Source: Pukyongia sp. (GTDB taxonomy: Bacteria; Bacteroidota; Bacteroidia; Flavobacteriales; Flavobacteriaceae). Taken from it: a DNA stretch of 64,000 nt. The stretch is taken from assembly GCA_030148705.1 (NCBI GenBank), contig JASBSY010000002.1, positions 1 through 64,000 on the forward strand. Direction: 5' to 3'. Below the pieces are notes generated by a model. The model was not told the origin of the DNA, did no database searches, and worked only from the letters and a program-made list of their open reading frames with translations. A program made the translations under genes and the position numbers. This document shows positions 8,705 to 18,054 of this stretch, piece after piece. Position 1 is the first letter of the stretch. Every line of letters starts with the position of its first letter.

Positions 8705-9982
8705 TTATATTTTTCTCGATCGATCGAATCCTTCCATTTCATCTGCAATTCGCCTGAGAAATGAGCCTGCCAGGTATCCGTCCACGATCCTGTGGTCGAA
8801 AGACAGTGACAGATACATCATCTGCCTGATCTCTATATGGTCGCCATCCTCTCGCTCCATGACCTCAGCCCGTTTCTTGATAATCCCCGTCGCCAGGATA
8901 GCAGCTTCAGGCTGATTGATAATGGGCGTGCCCATAAGGCTTCCAAAGGTGCCGACATTGCTTATTGTAAATGTACTGCCACGGGTATCCTCGGCCGAGA
9001 GTTTTCCTTCCCTGGCCTTTAACACCAGTTCATTAGTGGTAGCCGCAAGTTCGGGCAAGGATTTCTTATCGGCATTTTTTACCACCGGCACGATCAGGTT
9101 TCCGGAAGGTAAAGCCGTTGCCATACCAATATTGATCTCTTCCTTGACAATTATATTCGATTCGTCCATGGTAGAATTAATCATTGGAAAGGCCTGTATC
9201 GCATTCGCTATGCACTCGATAAACAGCGGAGTAAACGTTAATTTCTCTTTGTATTTTTTCTGAAAGGCACCTTTTACTTCATTTCGCCATTCCACCATAT
9301 CGGTCAGGTCGGCTTCTACATAAGCCGTCACATGGGGGGACGTATGTTTGCTGAAGACCATATGGTCTGCGATCATCTTACGCATTCGATCCATTTCGAC
9401 AATCTTCCCGGTCCCCTTATCGAAGGTTAGGTCGGGGATTTTAAACCCGGCGCTTTCGCTCACCGGTTGTGCGAACTTATATGGCCGGCCATCGGAAATA
9501 TAGCCCATCAGATCACTCTTCCTTAATCGACCATCCTTGCCGGTGGCGGGAATACGTGCCAATTCTTCATAACTGATATGATGTGTACGCGCGATCTTAT
9601 CGATGAGCGGGCTCACAAACACATTTTTATTTACCTTGAAATTTGAAGCGGGGACTGTCTTTTTTGAAGGTCGTGACGCCGGTTTTGGTTTAGCTTCCGA
9701 CTGCGGGACTTCCGTTTTTACGGGGGTCGATTTTGTCTTTCCGTCCGACTTAATGATTGCAATAGTTTCGCCAATCTCCACCACGTCATTTGGCTCGTGT
9801 AACAATTCGACAATCTCTCCCGAAATGGTTGAGGGCACCTCCGAATCTACCTTATCGGTTGCCACCTCCAGTAGGATCTCATCGTATTCAACAGTATCCC
9901 CTACCTCTTTAAACCATTTAATGATGGTGGCCTGGGTAATACTTTCGCCCATCCTGGGCATTTTAAATTCCAATTCAGCCAT
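8705..9982 (-). CDS. Dihydrolipoamide acyltransferase (E2) of a 2-oxoacid dehydrogenase complex
   Basis: A 425-residue E2. An N-terminal lipoyl domain has the lipoylated lysine in EVATDKVDSEVP (K44). It is followed by a Pro/Lys/Ala linker, an E3-binding domain (~120-165, PLIDKIARTHHISYEEL) and the acyltransferase domain ending with the catalytic motif SLSFDHRIVDG (His397, Asp401). It transfers the acyl group from the E1 reaction to CoA. The start codon overlaps the stop of paaY by one base. No E3 (lipoamide dehydrogenase) is in the operon, so it must be shared with another complex. Confidence 0.93.
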   Translation of the reverse strand: MAELEFKMPRMGESITQATIIKWFKEVGDTVEYDEILLEVATDKVDSEVPSTISGEIVELLHEPNDVVEIGETIAIIKSDGKTKSTPVKTEVPQSEAKPKPASRPSKKTVPASNFKVNKNVFVSPLIDKIARTHHISYEELARIPATGKDGRLRKSDLMGYISDGRPYKFAQPVSESAGFKIPDLTFDKGTGKIVEMDRMRKMIADHMVFSKHTSPHVTAYVEADLTDMVEWRNEVKGAFQKKYKEKLTFTPLFIECIANAIQAFPMINSTMDESNIIVKEEINIGMATALPSGNLIVPVVKNADKKSLPELAATTNELVLKAREGKLSAEDTRGSTFTISNVGTFGSLMGTPIINQPEAAILATGIIKKRAEVMEREDGDHIEIRQMMYLSLSFDHRIVDGYLAGSFLRRIADEMEGFDRSRKI

Positions 9983-10578
9983 CAGTCTCTTTTGAATTCA
10001 TTTAATGTTTTATAAAAATCCTCCTGCGGCGGACGATTCTCCGGAATTGAACGCAAGGGCTCTGTTTCTTTAAGCGATTGGTGACAATCCGCAGGCAATT
10101 GCTGGTACAACCGTGTTCCGGCGGTTTTCCATTGTATCATTTCGTCTGAAATGTCTTTAACGGCTTTGGCAGGATTTCCGACGATGAGCTTTCTTCGGTC
10201 GAATTTGGATTCAGCCTTAACAAAACTCATGGCTCCTACAATACATTCTTCGCCAATTTCGGCATCGTCCATAATTACACTGTTCATTCCAATAAGACAA
10301 TTTCGTCCCAGGTTCGCACCGTGAATCACGGCACCATGACCCACATGGGCGCCTTCCTTTAAGACAATGCTCTTTCCGGGAAACATATGTACTGTACAAT
10401 TTTCCTGTACATTAACTCCATTCTCGAGAATTATCTCACCCCAGTCACCTCTGATCGCCGCCCCGGGCCCGATATAACAGTTTTCGCCAATGATCACATT
10501 GCCGGTAACAGCCGCCAGCGGATGAACAAAGCTGGATTCATGCACCACAGGGGTATGTCCTTTGAAGGCGTATATCAT
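9982..10578 (-). CDS. paaY: PaaY-like hexapeptide protein (gamma-carbonic anhydrase fold, thioesterase)
   Basis: A 198-residue left-handed beta-helix protein with hexapeptide repeats (VIIGENCYIGPGAAIRGDWG, GHGAVIHGANLGRNCLIGMN) and histidines suited to metal binding. PaaY of the phenylacetate pathway is a thioesterase that releases CoA from dead-end ring-hydroxylated CoA thioesters and has the gamma-carbonic anhydrase fold. Position inside the paa operon supports PaaY rather than a general carbonic anhydrase. It abuts E2 (1 nt overlap) and the enoyl-CoA hydratase (6 nt gap). Confidence 0.85.
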   Translation of the reverse strand: MIYAFKGHTPVVHESSFVHPLAAVTGNVIIGENCYIGPGAAIRGDWGEIILENGVNVQENCTVHMFPGKSIVLKEGAHVGHGAVIHGANLGRNCLIGMNSVIMDDAEIGEECIVGAMSFVKAESKFDRRKLIVGNPAKAVKDISDEMIQWKTAGTRLYQQLPADCHQSLKETEPLRSIPENRPPQEDFYKTLNEFKRD

Positions 10579-10584
10579 GGCTGC

Positions 10585-11337
10585 TTATTTAAATCGTTTA
10601 AGGGTTTCTTTAGTAAAATCTGATAAAACCAATCTGCCGCTAATGGCTGCCCTTTCTGCAAGCAGTTTGTCCCAGTCCTCGGTGCCTTTCCAAAATACTT
10701 TCTTCATCTCGCTCATGGCGTCGGGGTTATAGGTGCAAAGTTGCTCGGCCAACTTTTGAACTGCTTCATCCAATTCTTCGGTGGTATCAAAGACCTGTGC
10801 ATACAGCCCTTTTACTCGTGCCCAATCCGCATCGTAAAAGGAATTGGCATCGATGGCGATCTGTGACATACCGCTAAGCCCGAGTTTACGTTCTACTGCA
10901 GGCCCGACGACAAAAGGCCCAATTCCTACATTCAATTCACTTAGCTTAATACTGGCAAATTTGGTGGCCAAACAATAATCGGTAGCCGATGCCACTCCAA
11001 CTCCGCCTCCTACGGTTTTTCCCTGTACCCGTCCGATGATGAACTTGGGGCATTTCCGCATGGCATTGATGACATTGGCAAAACCGCTAAAGAATTGCCT
11101 TCCTGTCTCGGCATCATCGATATTTATCAGTTCGTTAAAACTCGCCCCGGCACAAAAGGTCCTGTCACCCCCGCTTTTGAGGATTACAACCCGTACATCT
11201 TCATTCTTCCCGGCCATTTCGATCATTTCGGCCAGTTTCGCCAGCAGGTCGCCGGGCAGGCTGTTGTGAGCCGGATGAAAGAATTCTATGGTGGCTATCT
11301 GCTTGTTTATATATTCCTTTACATAAGGTGGTGTCAT
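10585..11337 (-). CDS. Enoyl-CoA hydratase/isomerase family protein (PaaF candidate)
   Basis: A 250-residue crotonase-fold protein with the oxyanion-hole segments TFCAGASFNEL and GRVQGKTVGGGVGVASATD, and a glutamate in SIKLSELNVGIGP at the place of the first catalytic Glu of hydratases. The other crotonase of the operon (paaG) lacks that Glu. The pathway needs a 2,3-dehydroadipyl-CoA hydratase (PaaF) and this is the only candidate in the cluster, so PaaF is likely. It sits 14 nt after paaZ. Confidence 0.8.
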   Translation of the reverse strand: MTPPYVKEYINKQIATIEFFHPAHNSLPGDLLAKLAEMIEMAGKNEDVRVVILKSGGDRTFCAGASFNELINIDDAETGRQFFSGFANVINAMRKCPKFIIGRVQGKTVGGGVGVASATDYCLATKFASIKLSELNVGIGPFVVGPAVERKLGLSGMSQIAIDANSFYDADWARVKGLYAQVFDTTEELDEAVQKLAEQLCTYNPDAMSEMKKVFWKGTEDWDKLLAERAAISGRLVLSDFTKETLKRFK

Positions 11338-11351
11338 AATACTGTTTTCAA

Positions 11352-13847
11352 TTAAATCAATCCGAATTGTTCAAAATGATGGTTTAAATGCTTTCGTTCC
11401 AACAGGTACCATTCGAAACGGTTTAATGGCCCGAATACCACATTCTTGGTACGTGCCTCGGGGTTTTCTTCAAAGTACTGAATGTAAGTTTCCCTTGCTT
11501 CCAGCATCTTTGCCTTGGCAGTCTCCAGATCGGGGTGTTTTAATTTTTCCATCTTTGCGCGCTCGCGAAGCGGAAAGTCATACCCGCGTGGCATCTTCTG
11601 GTAATTGTAGAGGGTTGAATGTACTTTTTCAAGGATCTTCTCCGGCGTAGCGATCTCGAAATCCTGTATTTCCCCTGAAGCAATCCTGTAGGTATATTCA
11701 AGATGTTCCACCATTTGCTGCGGAGTTAGATCTCCCCAGGCAGGAGTAGCATCGGGGGTGAGTTTAGCCAGACTCTCCTTTATTTTTTCCGTAGGCAGTT
11801 CCACCAGATTGGTGAGTTTCTTCTGAACCATGGTCAGGACGGTTACTATTGCAACCAGTTCGTCCTTACTGTCGAATACCTCTCCATACCATTTCACAAT
11901 TCCGCTGGGTAATTCGGTACCTCGCTGCTCCCTGTCTATCTTTTGCTTGCAGGTTAATCTTACGTAAATAGTATCGTTGTGATAAAGCGGTCTGAGAAAA
12001 CGGCATTCTTCCAAACCGTAGTTTGCTGCGACCGGGCCTTTGTTGGGATACACGAATAAGCCTGCCGCCGCTGCCAGGATAAAATATCCGTGGGCAGTAC
12101 GTTTTTCAAAAATACTTCCGTCCAGGGAAGTGATATCGGTATGGGCATAGAAGTGATCCCAGGTTAGGTTAGCGAAGTTTACAATATCGCCGTCGGTAAT
12201 CGTACGCTTATGCGTTTTAAGACTCATTCCCGCTTCGATATCCTCCCAGTGATACTGGAAAGGATGCTTTTCGGTTTCCTTATAGGCTCCTTTCGGCTGA
12301 TAAATTCCCGTTACTTCTGTAAGTGTGGTTGGAGTTCCCTGTACCGCACATCGCTGCAGGTAGTGTTTTATTCCTCTCAAACCTCCCATTTCTTCGCCTC
12401 CCCCGGCTCTTCCCGGACCCCCGTGAATGAGATTTGGTAAGGGAGAACCGTGACCGGTACTCTGTTTGGCATTTTCACGATTTAGGACTAGAATCCTCCC
12501 GTGATGGGAGGCTGTGCCAATTACATATTCCCTGGCAATATTATCGTCGAAGGTGGCTATTGATGAAACCAGTGATCCTTTCCCCATACGGGCGAGTTCG
12601 ATTGCTTCGTCCATATTGCTGTACGGCATTAGCGTGCTTACGGGCCCGAAAGCCTCGATAACATGGGCTGCCTCATTCTCGAACGGATTATCTTCCCTCA
12701 GTAGGATAGGTTTCATAAAGGCTCCTTTACTTGCATCGGCCCCGATGGTTTCTACATTTTCCAGGTCTCCATAGACCATTTCGGCAGTCTTTGCGATCTT
12801 AGCCACCTGATCACGTACCGATTGCCGTTGGCTCTCGCTAACAAGCGCACCCATCCTAACTTCCTGCAAGCGGGGATCGCCTATGGTTACCTTATCCAGT
12901 TCCTGTCCGATGGCTATCTGCACATCTTCCACCAGGTTTTGAGGTACTATGATCCTGCGTATGGCCGTACATTTTTGTCCGGCCTTGACGGTCATCTCTT
13001 TGCGAACCTCTTTGATAAACAGCCCAAATTCCGGAGTTCCCGGAACAGCATCTTCGCCCAATATGGAGGCGTTAAGGGAATCGGCTTCCATTGTGAATGG
13101 CACAGATTCCTCGATTATCCGCGGGTGATTCTTTAGTAATCTACCCGTAGAGGCAGATCCTGTGAAGGTCACTACATCCTGAGATTGAGTGCCGTCCAGT
13201 ATGTTTTTTGCAGTACCGCAAATAAGTTGAATTGCACCTTCGGGAAGGATTTTCGAAGCTATTATCTCCCTTACCACCGCTTCAGTAAGATAGGCAGTCT
13301 GAGGAGCCGGCAGGACCACTGCGGGCATCCCGGCCATCCAGTTTACGGCACATTTCTCTAGCATCCCCCAAACCGGGAAATTAAATGCGTTGATGTGTAC
13401 CGCCACTCCTTGTCGGGGTACCATGATATGATGGGCCATAAACCTTCCTCCCCGGGACAGGTCGATGGGATCGCCTTCCACATGATAAGATTGGTTAGGG
13501 AATAGCTTTCTTAGGGAAGCATTGGCAAACAGGTTACCAAAGCCTCCTTCAATATCGATCCAGCTGTCTATTCGGGTAGCTCCCGTCCTATAACTAAGTT
13601 CATAGAACTGGTCCTTCTTTTTGGTGAGATAGAGGGCCAGTTTCTTCAGCATCAAGCCGCGCTCCTGGAAGGTCATCTTCCGGAGCACCTCGCCCTTATC
13701 GCGCCCGTACTGTAAGATGGACGGGATATCCAGCCCTTCAACAGTTACACTGGTAAAAACTTCTCCGGTAACCGAATCGGCAACCGGCGTTCCGTCACCG
13801 CTGCCTTCAATCCATTTGCCGGTTACGTAATGTTGTGTCTTATTCAT
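11352..13847 (-). CDS. paaZ: PaaZ: oxepin-CoA hydrolase / semialdehyde dehydrogenase with an added DinB-like C-domain
   Basis: An 831-residue protein, about 150 longer than E. coli PaaZ (681). Residues 1-~515 are the aldehyde dehydrogenase that oxidises 3-oxo-5,6-dehydrosuberyl-CoA semialdehyde, with Glu254 (FTMEADSLN) and Cys293 (KAGQKCTA) in the catalytic places. Residues ~530-680 are the MaoC-type ring-opening hydratase with D564 and H569 (TWDHFYAHTD). Residues ~685-831 are extra: a helical domain with H715 and an HxxxHxxQ motif (H820, H824, Q827) as in the DinB/DUF1569 superfamily. The extra domain's role is unknown. The gene starts 3 nt after the SDR stop. Confidence 0.95.
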   Translation of the reverse strand: MNKTQHYVTGKWIEGSGDGTPVADSVTGEVFTSVTVEGLDIPSILQYGRDKGEVLRKMTFQERGLMLKKLALYLTKKKDQFYELSYRTGATRIDSWIDIEGGFGNLFANASLRKLFPNQSYHVEGDPIDLSRGGRFMAHHIMVPRQGVAVHINAFNFPVWGMLEKCAVNWMAGMPAVVLPAPQTAYLTEAVVREIIASKILPEGAIQLICGTAKNILDGTQSQDVVTFTGSASTGRLLKNHPRIIEESVPFTMEADSLNASILGEDAVPGTPEFGLFIKEVRKEMTVKAGQKCTAIRRIIVPQNLVEDVQIAIGQELDKVTIGDPRLQEVRMGALVSESQRQSVRDQVAKIAKTAEMVYGDLENVETIGADASKGAFMKPILLREDNPFENEAAHVIEAFGPVSTLMPYSNMDEAIELARMGKGSLVSSIATFDDNIAREYVIGTASHHGRILVLNRENAKQSTGHGSPLPNLIHGGPGRAGGGEEMGGLRGIKHYLQRCAVQGTPTTLTEVTGIYQPKGAYKETEKHPFQYHWEDIEAGMSLKTHKRTITDGDIVNFANLTWDHFYAHTDITSLDGSIFEKRTAHGYFILAAAAGLFVYPNKGPVAANYGLEECRFLRPLYHNDTIYVRLTCKQKIDREQRGTELPSGIVKWYGEVFDSKDELVAIVTVLTMVQKKLTNLVELPTEKIKESLAKLTPDATPAWGDLTPQQMVEHLEYTYRIASGEIQDFEIATPEKILEKVHSTLYNYQKMPRGYDFPLRERAKMEKLKHPDLETAKAKMLEARETYIQYFEENPEARTKNVVFGPLNRFEWYLLERKHLNHHFEQFGLI

Positions 13848-13850
13848 AAT

Positions 13851-14453
13851 TTATGCTCTTATCCGAAGGATTTCTCCGTTAATTTTTCCTTTAACTGATT
13901 TCACATATCCATCAACGACCTTTCGCATTGATACGGGAGTATTTCCCGGGAAGTAATTCTTATACTTTTCATATGCATCTTCTACCAAATCGGCCGATAC
14001 CACATTAATCCGATGTCCGTTCTTTAATTCAAGAGCAACTGCTTTCACAAAACTCTGAATAGCTCCATTTACCATGGCGGCACTTGTGGTCATATCTACG
14101 GGTTCGTCGGCCAGAATTCCGGTCGTTAAGGTGAACGAACCCCCCGGATTTAAAAAGGATCTGCCAAATCGCACCAGATTAACCTGCCCCATCATCTTAC
14201 TTTTAATCCCAATGTAAAAATCCTCTTCCGTCAAATTATCGAACTTCTCCCATTTCGCATCCCCTGCAACATTCACAATAGCGTCTACAGCCCCTGTGTT
14301 CTGAAACATTTCCATTATTGATTCGGAAGAAGATATGTCTACCGTGACATCACCAGAATTTCTCCCGGCAATGAGCACCTCGTCCGATTCGGAAAACCGC
14401 TCTGTGATCTTTCGGCCTATGGTACCATTACCTCCTATTATTAATATTTTCAT
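13851..14453 (-). CDS. Short-chain dehydrogenase/reductase family protein
   Basis: A 200-residue Rossmann protein with the nucleotide motif IIGGNGTIGRKI at residues 5-16 and NVAG at ~62. It is shorter than classical SDRs (~250), and the usual YxxxK active site is not evident (the region reads SAAMVNGAIQSFVKAVA, so the tyrosine is missing). It lies in the paa operon between the thiolase and paaZ. No step of the known pathway needs it, so its substrate is unclear. It may be an atypical, catalytically altered SDR. Confidence 0.8.
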   Translation of the reverse strand: MKILIIGGNGTIGRKITERFSESDEVLIAGRNSGDVTVDISSSESIMEMFQNTGAVDAIVNVAGDAKWEKFDNLTEEDFYIGIKSKMMGQVNLVRFGRSFLNPGGSFTLTTGILADEPVDMTTSAAMVNGAIQSFVKAVALELKNGHRINVVSADLVEDAYEKYKNYFPGNTPVSMRKVVDGYVKSVKGKINGEILRIRA

Positions 14454-14480
14454 ATGATCCGGCCCTTGAAACGAGCGATT

Positions 14481-15695
14481 TTATCGTTGGTTAATATTTT
14501 CAATAATAGCCGCATATCCCTGTCCTACACCTACACACATGGTTATAAGGGCGTAGCGTTTTTTCTGTTCTTTTAATTCCAATGCTGCTGAAAAGGCAAT
14601 GCGGGTTCCCGTAACGCCAAGCGGATGCCCGATAGCAATAGAGCCACCATTGGGATTGATCCTCGGATCGTCATCGGCAAGACCCCACTCCCGTATACAG
14701 GCAAGAGCCTGGGAGGCGAAGGCTTCGTTTAGTTCGATCACATCCATGTCTTGCATGGTTAGTCCGGCCTTTTCCAATGCCTTATTACTGGCTTCAACCG
14801 GCCCTATCCCCATAATTCGCGGTTCTACACCCACTACGGCCGAACTCACGATCCGGGCAAGCGGCTTTAGTCCATATTTCTTTACCGCTTCTTCGGAAGC
14901 AATAATGGTAGCAGCCGCGCCGTCATTTAAGCCCGAGCTGTTTCCGGCTGTAACACTACCATCTTTTTTAAAGGCCGGACGCAGTTTTGCCAGGACCTCT
15001 TTGGTTGTATTTGGTTTAATGAATTCGTCTTCGGAAAAGATTAAGGGATCCTGTTTCCTCCTTGGAATTTCAACATTCACGATTTCCTTCGAGAGGCGGC
15101 CACTCTTTTGGGCTTTGGCGGCTTTCATCTGACTGTGATATGCAAAGGCATCCTGGTCTTCCCTGTTGATATTGTGTTTTTCAACCAGGTTTTCGGCCGT
15201 ATTCCCCATTCCGTCGGTACCGTACAGATCGTGCATTTTCTGGTTGACAAAGCGCCACCCGAAACTGGAGTCGTACATTTTTGCATCCGTGCCATAAGCC
15301 GAAGAAGGCTTGGCGATCACATAAGGCCCACGGGTCATATTCTCTACTCCGCCACTAATAAACAAATCTCCGTCGCCGGCCTTGATGGCGCGATTGGCGT
15401 GGATTATGGCCGAAAGCCCGCTGCTGCACAGTCGGTTGACTGTTTCACCGGGCACGGTGAATGGCAGGCCTGCCAGCAGCAGCGCCATACGTGCAACATT
15501 CCTGTTGTCTTCACCGGCCTGGTTGGCACAACCCAGGATAACATCGTCGATGGCGTCGGTGGGAATTTCCGGGTTCCGGTTTACAATTTCCCTTATCACC
15601 AATGCCGCCAGGTCGTCTGTTCGTACCGAACTTAAAGTTCCCTGATAACTCCCAATTGGAGTCCTGATCCCGTCTATTATATATGCTTCTTTCAT
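14481..15695 (-). CDS. paaJ: 3-oxoadipyl-CoA/3-oxo-5,6-dehydrosuberyl-CoA thiolase
   Basis: A 404-residue thiolase. Catalytic residues are visible: the nucleophile Cys in VNRLCSSG (~residue 90), His in GHPLGVTG and the second Cys in [10 protein letters not shown] near the C-terminus. N-terminal [15 protein letters not shown] and the length match PaaJ/PcaF thiolases, which cleave 3-oxoadipyl-CoA to succinyl-CoA and acetyl-CoA and also act on the C8 intermediate. It is one base from the paaI gene. Confidence 0.93.
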   Translation of the reverse strand: MKEAYIIDGIRTPIGSYQGTLSSVRTDDLAALVIREIVNRNPEIPTDAIDDVILGCANQAGEDNRNVARMALLLAGLPFTVPGETVNRLCSSGLSAIIHANRAIKAGDGDLFISGGVENMTRGPYVIAKPSSAYGTDAKMYDSSFGWRFVNQKMHDLYGTDGMGNTAENLVEKHNINREDQDAFAYHSQMKAAKAQKSGRLSKEIVNVEIPRRKQDPLIFSEDEFIKPNTTKEVLAKLRPAFKKDGSVTAGNSSGLNDGAAATIIASEEAVKKYGLKPLARIVSSAVVGVEPRIMGIGPVEASNKALEKAGLTMQDMDVIELNEAFASQALACIREWGLADDDPRINPNGGSIAIGHPLGVTGTRIAFSAALELKEQKKRYALITMCVGVGQGYAAIIENINQR

Positions 15696-15696
15696 A

Positions 15697-16107
15697 TTAT
15701 TCTTCCCAGTCTTTTGATGTTCTGTAGACCACTCCTTTAAAGAGGGCTACGATCTCATCGTTTCTTTTCACTTCAATTATATTGAATCCAACTTTTGTCT
15801 TAGTCACGTCTATCACTGCCTCGGCAACCAGATAGTCGCCTTTTTCGAGGGCGGTAATATGGTTGATGGAAGTTTCGATGGATACGGCATATTTGCCATG
15901 GGTATTGGCAGCAAAACCAAAGGCCGTATCGGCCAGGGAATAACTTATTCCTCCGTGGGCCTTCCCCATACTGTTCAGCATTTCTTCTCTAACCCGCATA
16001 GCAAGCCTGCATCTCCCAACTTCGCACTCAAGTATCTCTATCCCCAGCCACTGACTGAAGGGATCAAGGGACAGCATCTTATACGGTATTTTAGTTCCTT
16101 CCAACAT
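15697..16107 (-). CDS. paaI: PaaI hotdog-fold thioesterase
   Basis: A hotdog acyl-CoA thioesterase of 136 residues from ATG 16107 (MLEGTKIPYK), one base after the paaH stop. An ATG at 16131 would add eight residues and overlap paaH by 23 nt. The core DPFSQWLGIEILE...NSMGKAHGGISYSLADTAFGFAAN carries the HGG-xx-x-L-xD motif (catalytic Asp in LADTAFG). PaaI hydrolyses hydroxylated phenylacetyl-CoA derivatives, thereby freeing CoA when the pathway stalls. Confidence 0.92.
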   Translation of the reverse strand: MLEGTKIPYKMLSLDPFSQWLGIEILECEVGRCRLAMRVREEMLNSMGKAHGGISYSLADTAFGFAANTHGKYAVSIETSINHITALEKGDYLVAEAVIDVTKTKVGFNIIEVKRNDEIVALFKGVVYRTSKDWEE

Positions 16108-16108
16108 C

Positions 16109-17269
16109 TTAATAGAATGTTTTATTTTCACGCTGCATTCTTCTTAGCAAGGGCGAACAGCGATATCGGTCCTCGTGATACTCTTCGTAAAGGCCGTCTA
16201 ATTTGGAAACACACCAGTCGATGCCTTTTTCATCAGCCCAGGCCAGTAAGCCTTTGGGATAATTAACCCCTTTGGTCATCGCATTGTCTATGTCCTTTGC
16301 TGAAGCTATCTTCCAGAACAGCGCATCTGCGGCTTCATTGATGAGCATAACAAGTACGCGATCTACAATAGCCTGTGCGAGGGTAGTATCTTCAACAGGT
16401 TCAGGGTTGTCTGCGCCTTCCCCGTAGTTGTAATATCCTCTTCCGCTCTTCCTTCCCAAATACCCGGCTTCACTCAAGCGCTTTTGGGTAAAGGAGGGTT
16501 TGTACCTTGGATCGCAATAAAAGGCATGAAAAACCGATTCGGTTACGGTATAATTTACATCATTACCAATAAAATCCATTAATTCGAAAGGGCCCATTCT
16601 AAAGCCTCCAACAGTCTTCATCGCCCAGTCTATGGTTGCGACATCTGCAATTCCCTCGTCATAAATTCGCAAAGCCTCTCCATAGAAAGGCCTGGCCACC
16701 CGGTTTACGATAAAGCCCGGGGTGTCTTTGGTAACCGCTACGGTTTTGCCCCATGAAGCGATGGTGTCTACCGTTGTTTTAAGCGTTTGTTCGGAAGTTT
16801 GAACGGCAGGAATTACCTCAACCAGTTTCATCAGGGGTGCCGGGTTAAAAAAATGGATCCCGATACAGCGCGAAGGATCGGTTAATGCACCGGCTATGGA
16901 TGCAACTGATAAAGAGGAGGTATTCGTTGCGATTATCGCCTTGAGTGAAAGCAAGGATTCCAGCTCTTTGAACAGGTTTTTCTTTATGTCGAGGTCTTCG
17001 ACGATCGCTTCTATGGTGAGGTCGCAATCGGCTAAGTCGTTCAGGTTTGATATATAGGTTATATTATTCTGAATGCGATTTTTCTCTGCATTATCGATCC
17101 TTCCCTTTTCGATAAGTCGATCCAGGATCTTGTTCAGTGAATCCCGGGATTTCTGAAGGGCTTCCGAACTCAGGTCGTACAGTTGCACCTCATTACCGGC
17201 CGTGGCCGCAACCTGTGCGATACCGCTGCCCATTGTTCCCGAACCTATGACACCAACTTTTTTAATCAT
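16109..17269 (-). CDS. paaH: 3-hydroxyacyl-CoA dehydrogenase (3-hydroxyadipyl-CoA)
   Basis: A 386-residue NAD-dependent dehydrogenase. The N-terminus has the dinucleotide motif GVIGSGTMGSGIAQ (residues ~6-19). The catalytic His-Glu pair is seen in GIHFFNPAPLMKLVEVI (~140), followed by two copies of the C-terminal helical domain (GFIVNRVARPF; KGVNYPKGLLAW). In the paa pathway it oxidises 3-hydroxyadipyl-CoA to 3-oxoadipyl-CoA. It abuts paaG directly with no spacer. Confidence 0.93.
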   Translation of the reverse strand: MIKKVGVIGSGTMGSGIAQVAATAGNEVQLYDLSSEALQKSRDSLNKILDRLIEKGRIDNAEKNRIQNNITYISNLNDLADCDLTIEAIVEDLDIKKNLFKELESLLSLKAIIATNTSSLSVASIAGALTDPSRCIGIHFFNPAPLMKLVEVIPAVQTSEQTLKTTVDTIASWGKTVAVTKDTPGFIVNRVARPFYGEALRIYDEGIADVATIDWAMKTVGGFRMGPFELMDFIGNDVNYTVTESVFHAFYCDPRYKPSFTQKRLSEAGYLGRKSGRGYYNYGEGADNPEPVEDTTLAQAIVDRVLVMLINEAADALFWKIASAKDIDNAMTKGVNYPKGLLAWADEKGIDWCVSKLDGLYEEYHEDRYRCSPLLRRMQRENKTFY

Positions 17270-18052
17270 CTATCTGCCTTTAAAGTTTGGTTTTCTTTTC
17301 TCCACAAAAGCCGCTACCCCTTCGGCGTAATCCTCGCTTTGAGCGGAAGCGATCTGAAGTTCAGATTCCATGACTAGCTGCTCTTCCAGCGAGTTGGACA
17401 TACTCTTATTGAGCAGTCGTTTGGTATAACCCAGCGCCCGGGTTGGCATTTTTGCCAGGGTTTCTGCCGTTTGCCTAACATCCGATTCGAAGTATGCCGA
17501 ACTACATAACTTGTAGACCATTCCCAGTTTTTCGGCTTCTTCTGCCGAGACTTTTTCGCCCAACATCATCAGTGCCGATGCCTTTTGAAAGCCTATCAGC
17601 CTGGGCAGGAAATAGGTTCCCCCACTGTCGGGAACCAGGCCTATCTTACTGAAAGCTTGTATAAATGAGGCGTGCTCTGAAGCTATTACCACATCACAGG
17701 CCAGGGCGATGTTAGCTCCTGCGCCGGCTGCAACCCCGTTTACCGCGGCCACGACCGGCTTCTCCACGGCTCTTATCCTTATAATTATCGGGTTATAATG
17801 CTCTTCCAGTATCTTTTTAAACCCGGGGTTTAGGTCCGGACTGGTTACTTCTTTCAAATCCTGGCCTGCGCAGAAGGCCTTTCCCTCTCCTGTAATAACA
17901 ATAGCCTTGACATTTTCATCCTCTGCACAGAGGTCCAGTTCTTCCTGGAAAAGCAGTGCCATTTCCCGGTTAAAGCTATTAAAAACATCCGGCCGATTCA
18001 ACCGAAGGTAGGCAACATTATTCTCTATATTCTTTATGATGCTACGGTCCAT
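17270..18052 (-). CDS. paaG: PaaG: 1,2-epoxyphenylacetyl-CoA isomerase
   Basis: A crotonase-fold isomerase of 260 residues from ATG 18052 (MDRSIIKN), 2 nt after the paaD stop; an ATG at 18067 would overlap paaD by 13 nt. Motifs: AFCAGQDLKEV and NGVAAGAGANIALACD (oxyanion hole) and FSKIGLVPDSGGTYFLPR, where the Asp is the catalytic acid of PaaG and the hydratase glutamate is absent. It turns the ring epoxide made by PaaABCE into the oxepin-CoA opened by PaaZ. Confidence 0.93.
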   Translation of the reverse strand: MDRSIIKNIENNVAYLRLNRPDVFNSFNREMALLFQEELDLCAEDENVKAIVITGEGKAFCAGQDLKEVTSPDLNPGFKKILEEHYNPIIIRIRAVEKPVVAAVNGVAAGAGANIALACDVVIASEHASFIQAFSKIGLVPDSGGTYFLPRLIGFQKASALMMLGEKVSAEEAEKLGMVYKLCSSAYFESDVRQTAETLAKMPTRALGYTKRLLNKSMSNSLEEQLVMESELQIASAQSEDYAEGVAAFVEKRKPNFKGR

Positions 18053-18054
18053 AT

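Noticed and set aside
8916-9263. Plus-strand frames opposite the E2 and other paa operon genes
   Set aside because: Antisense shadows of well supported enzymes.
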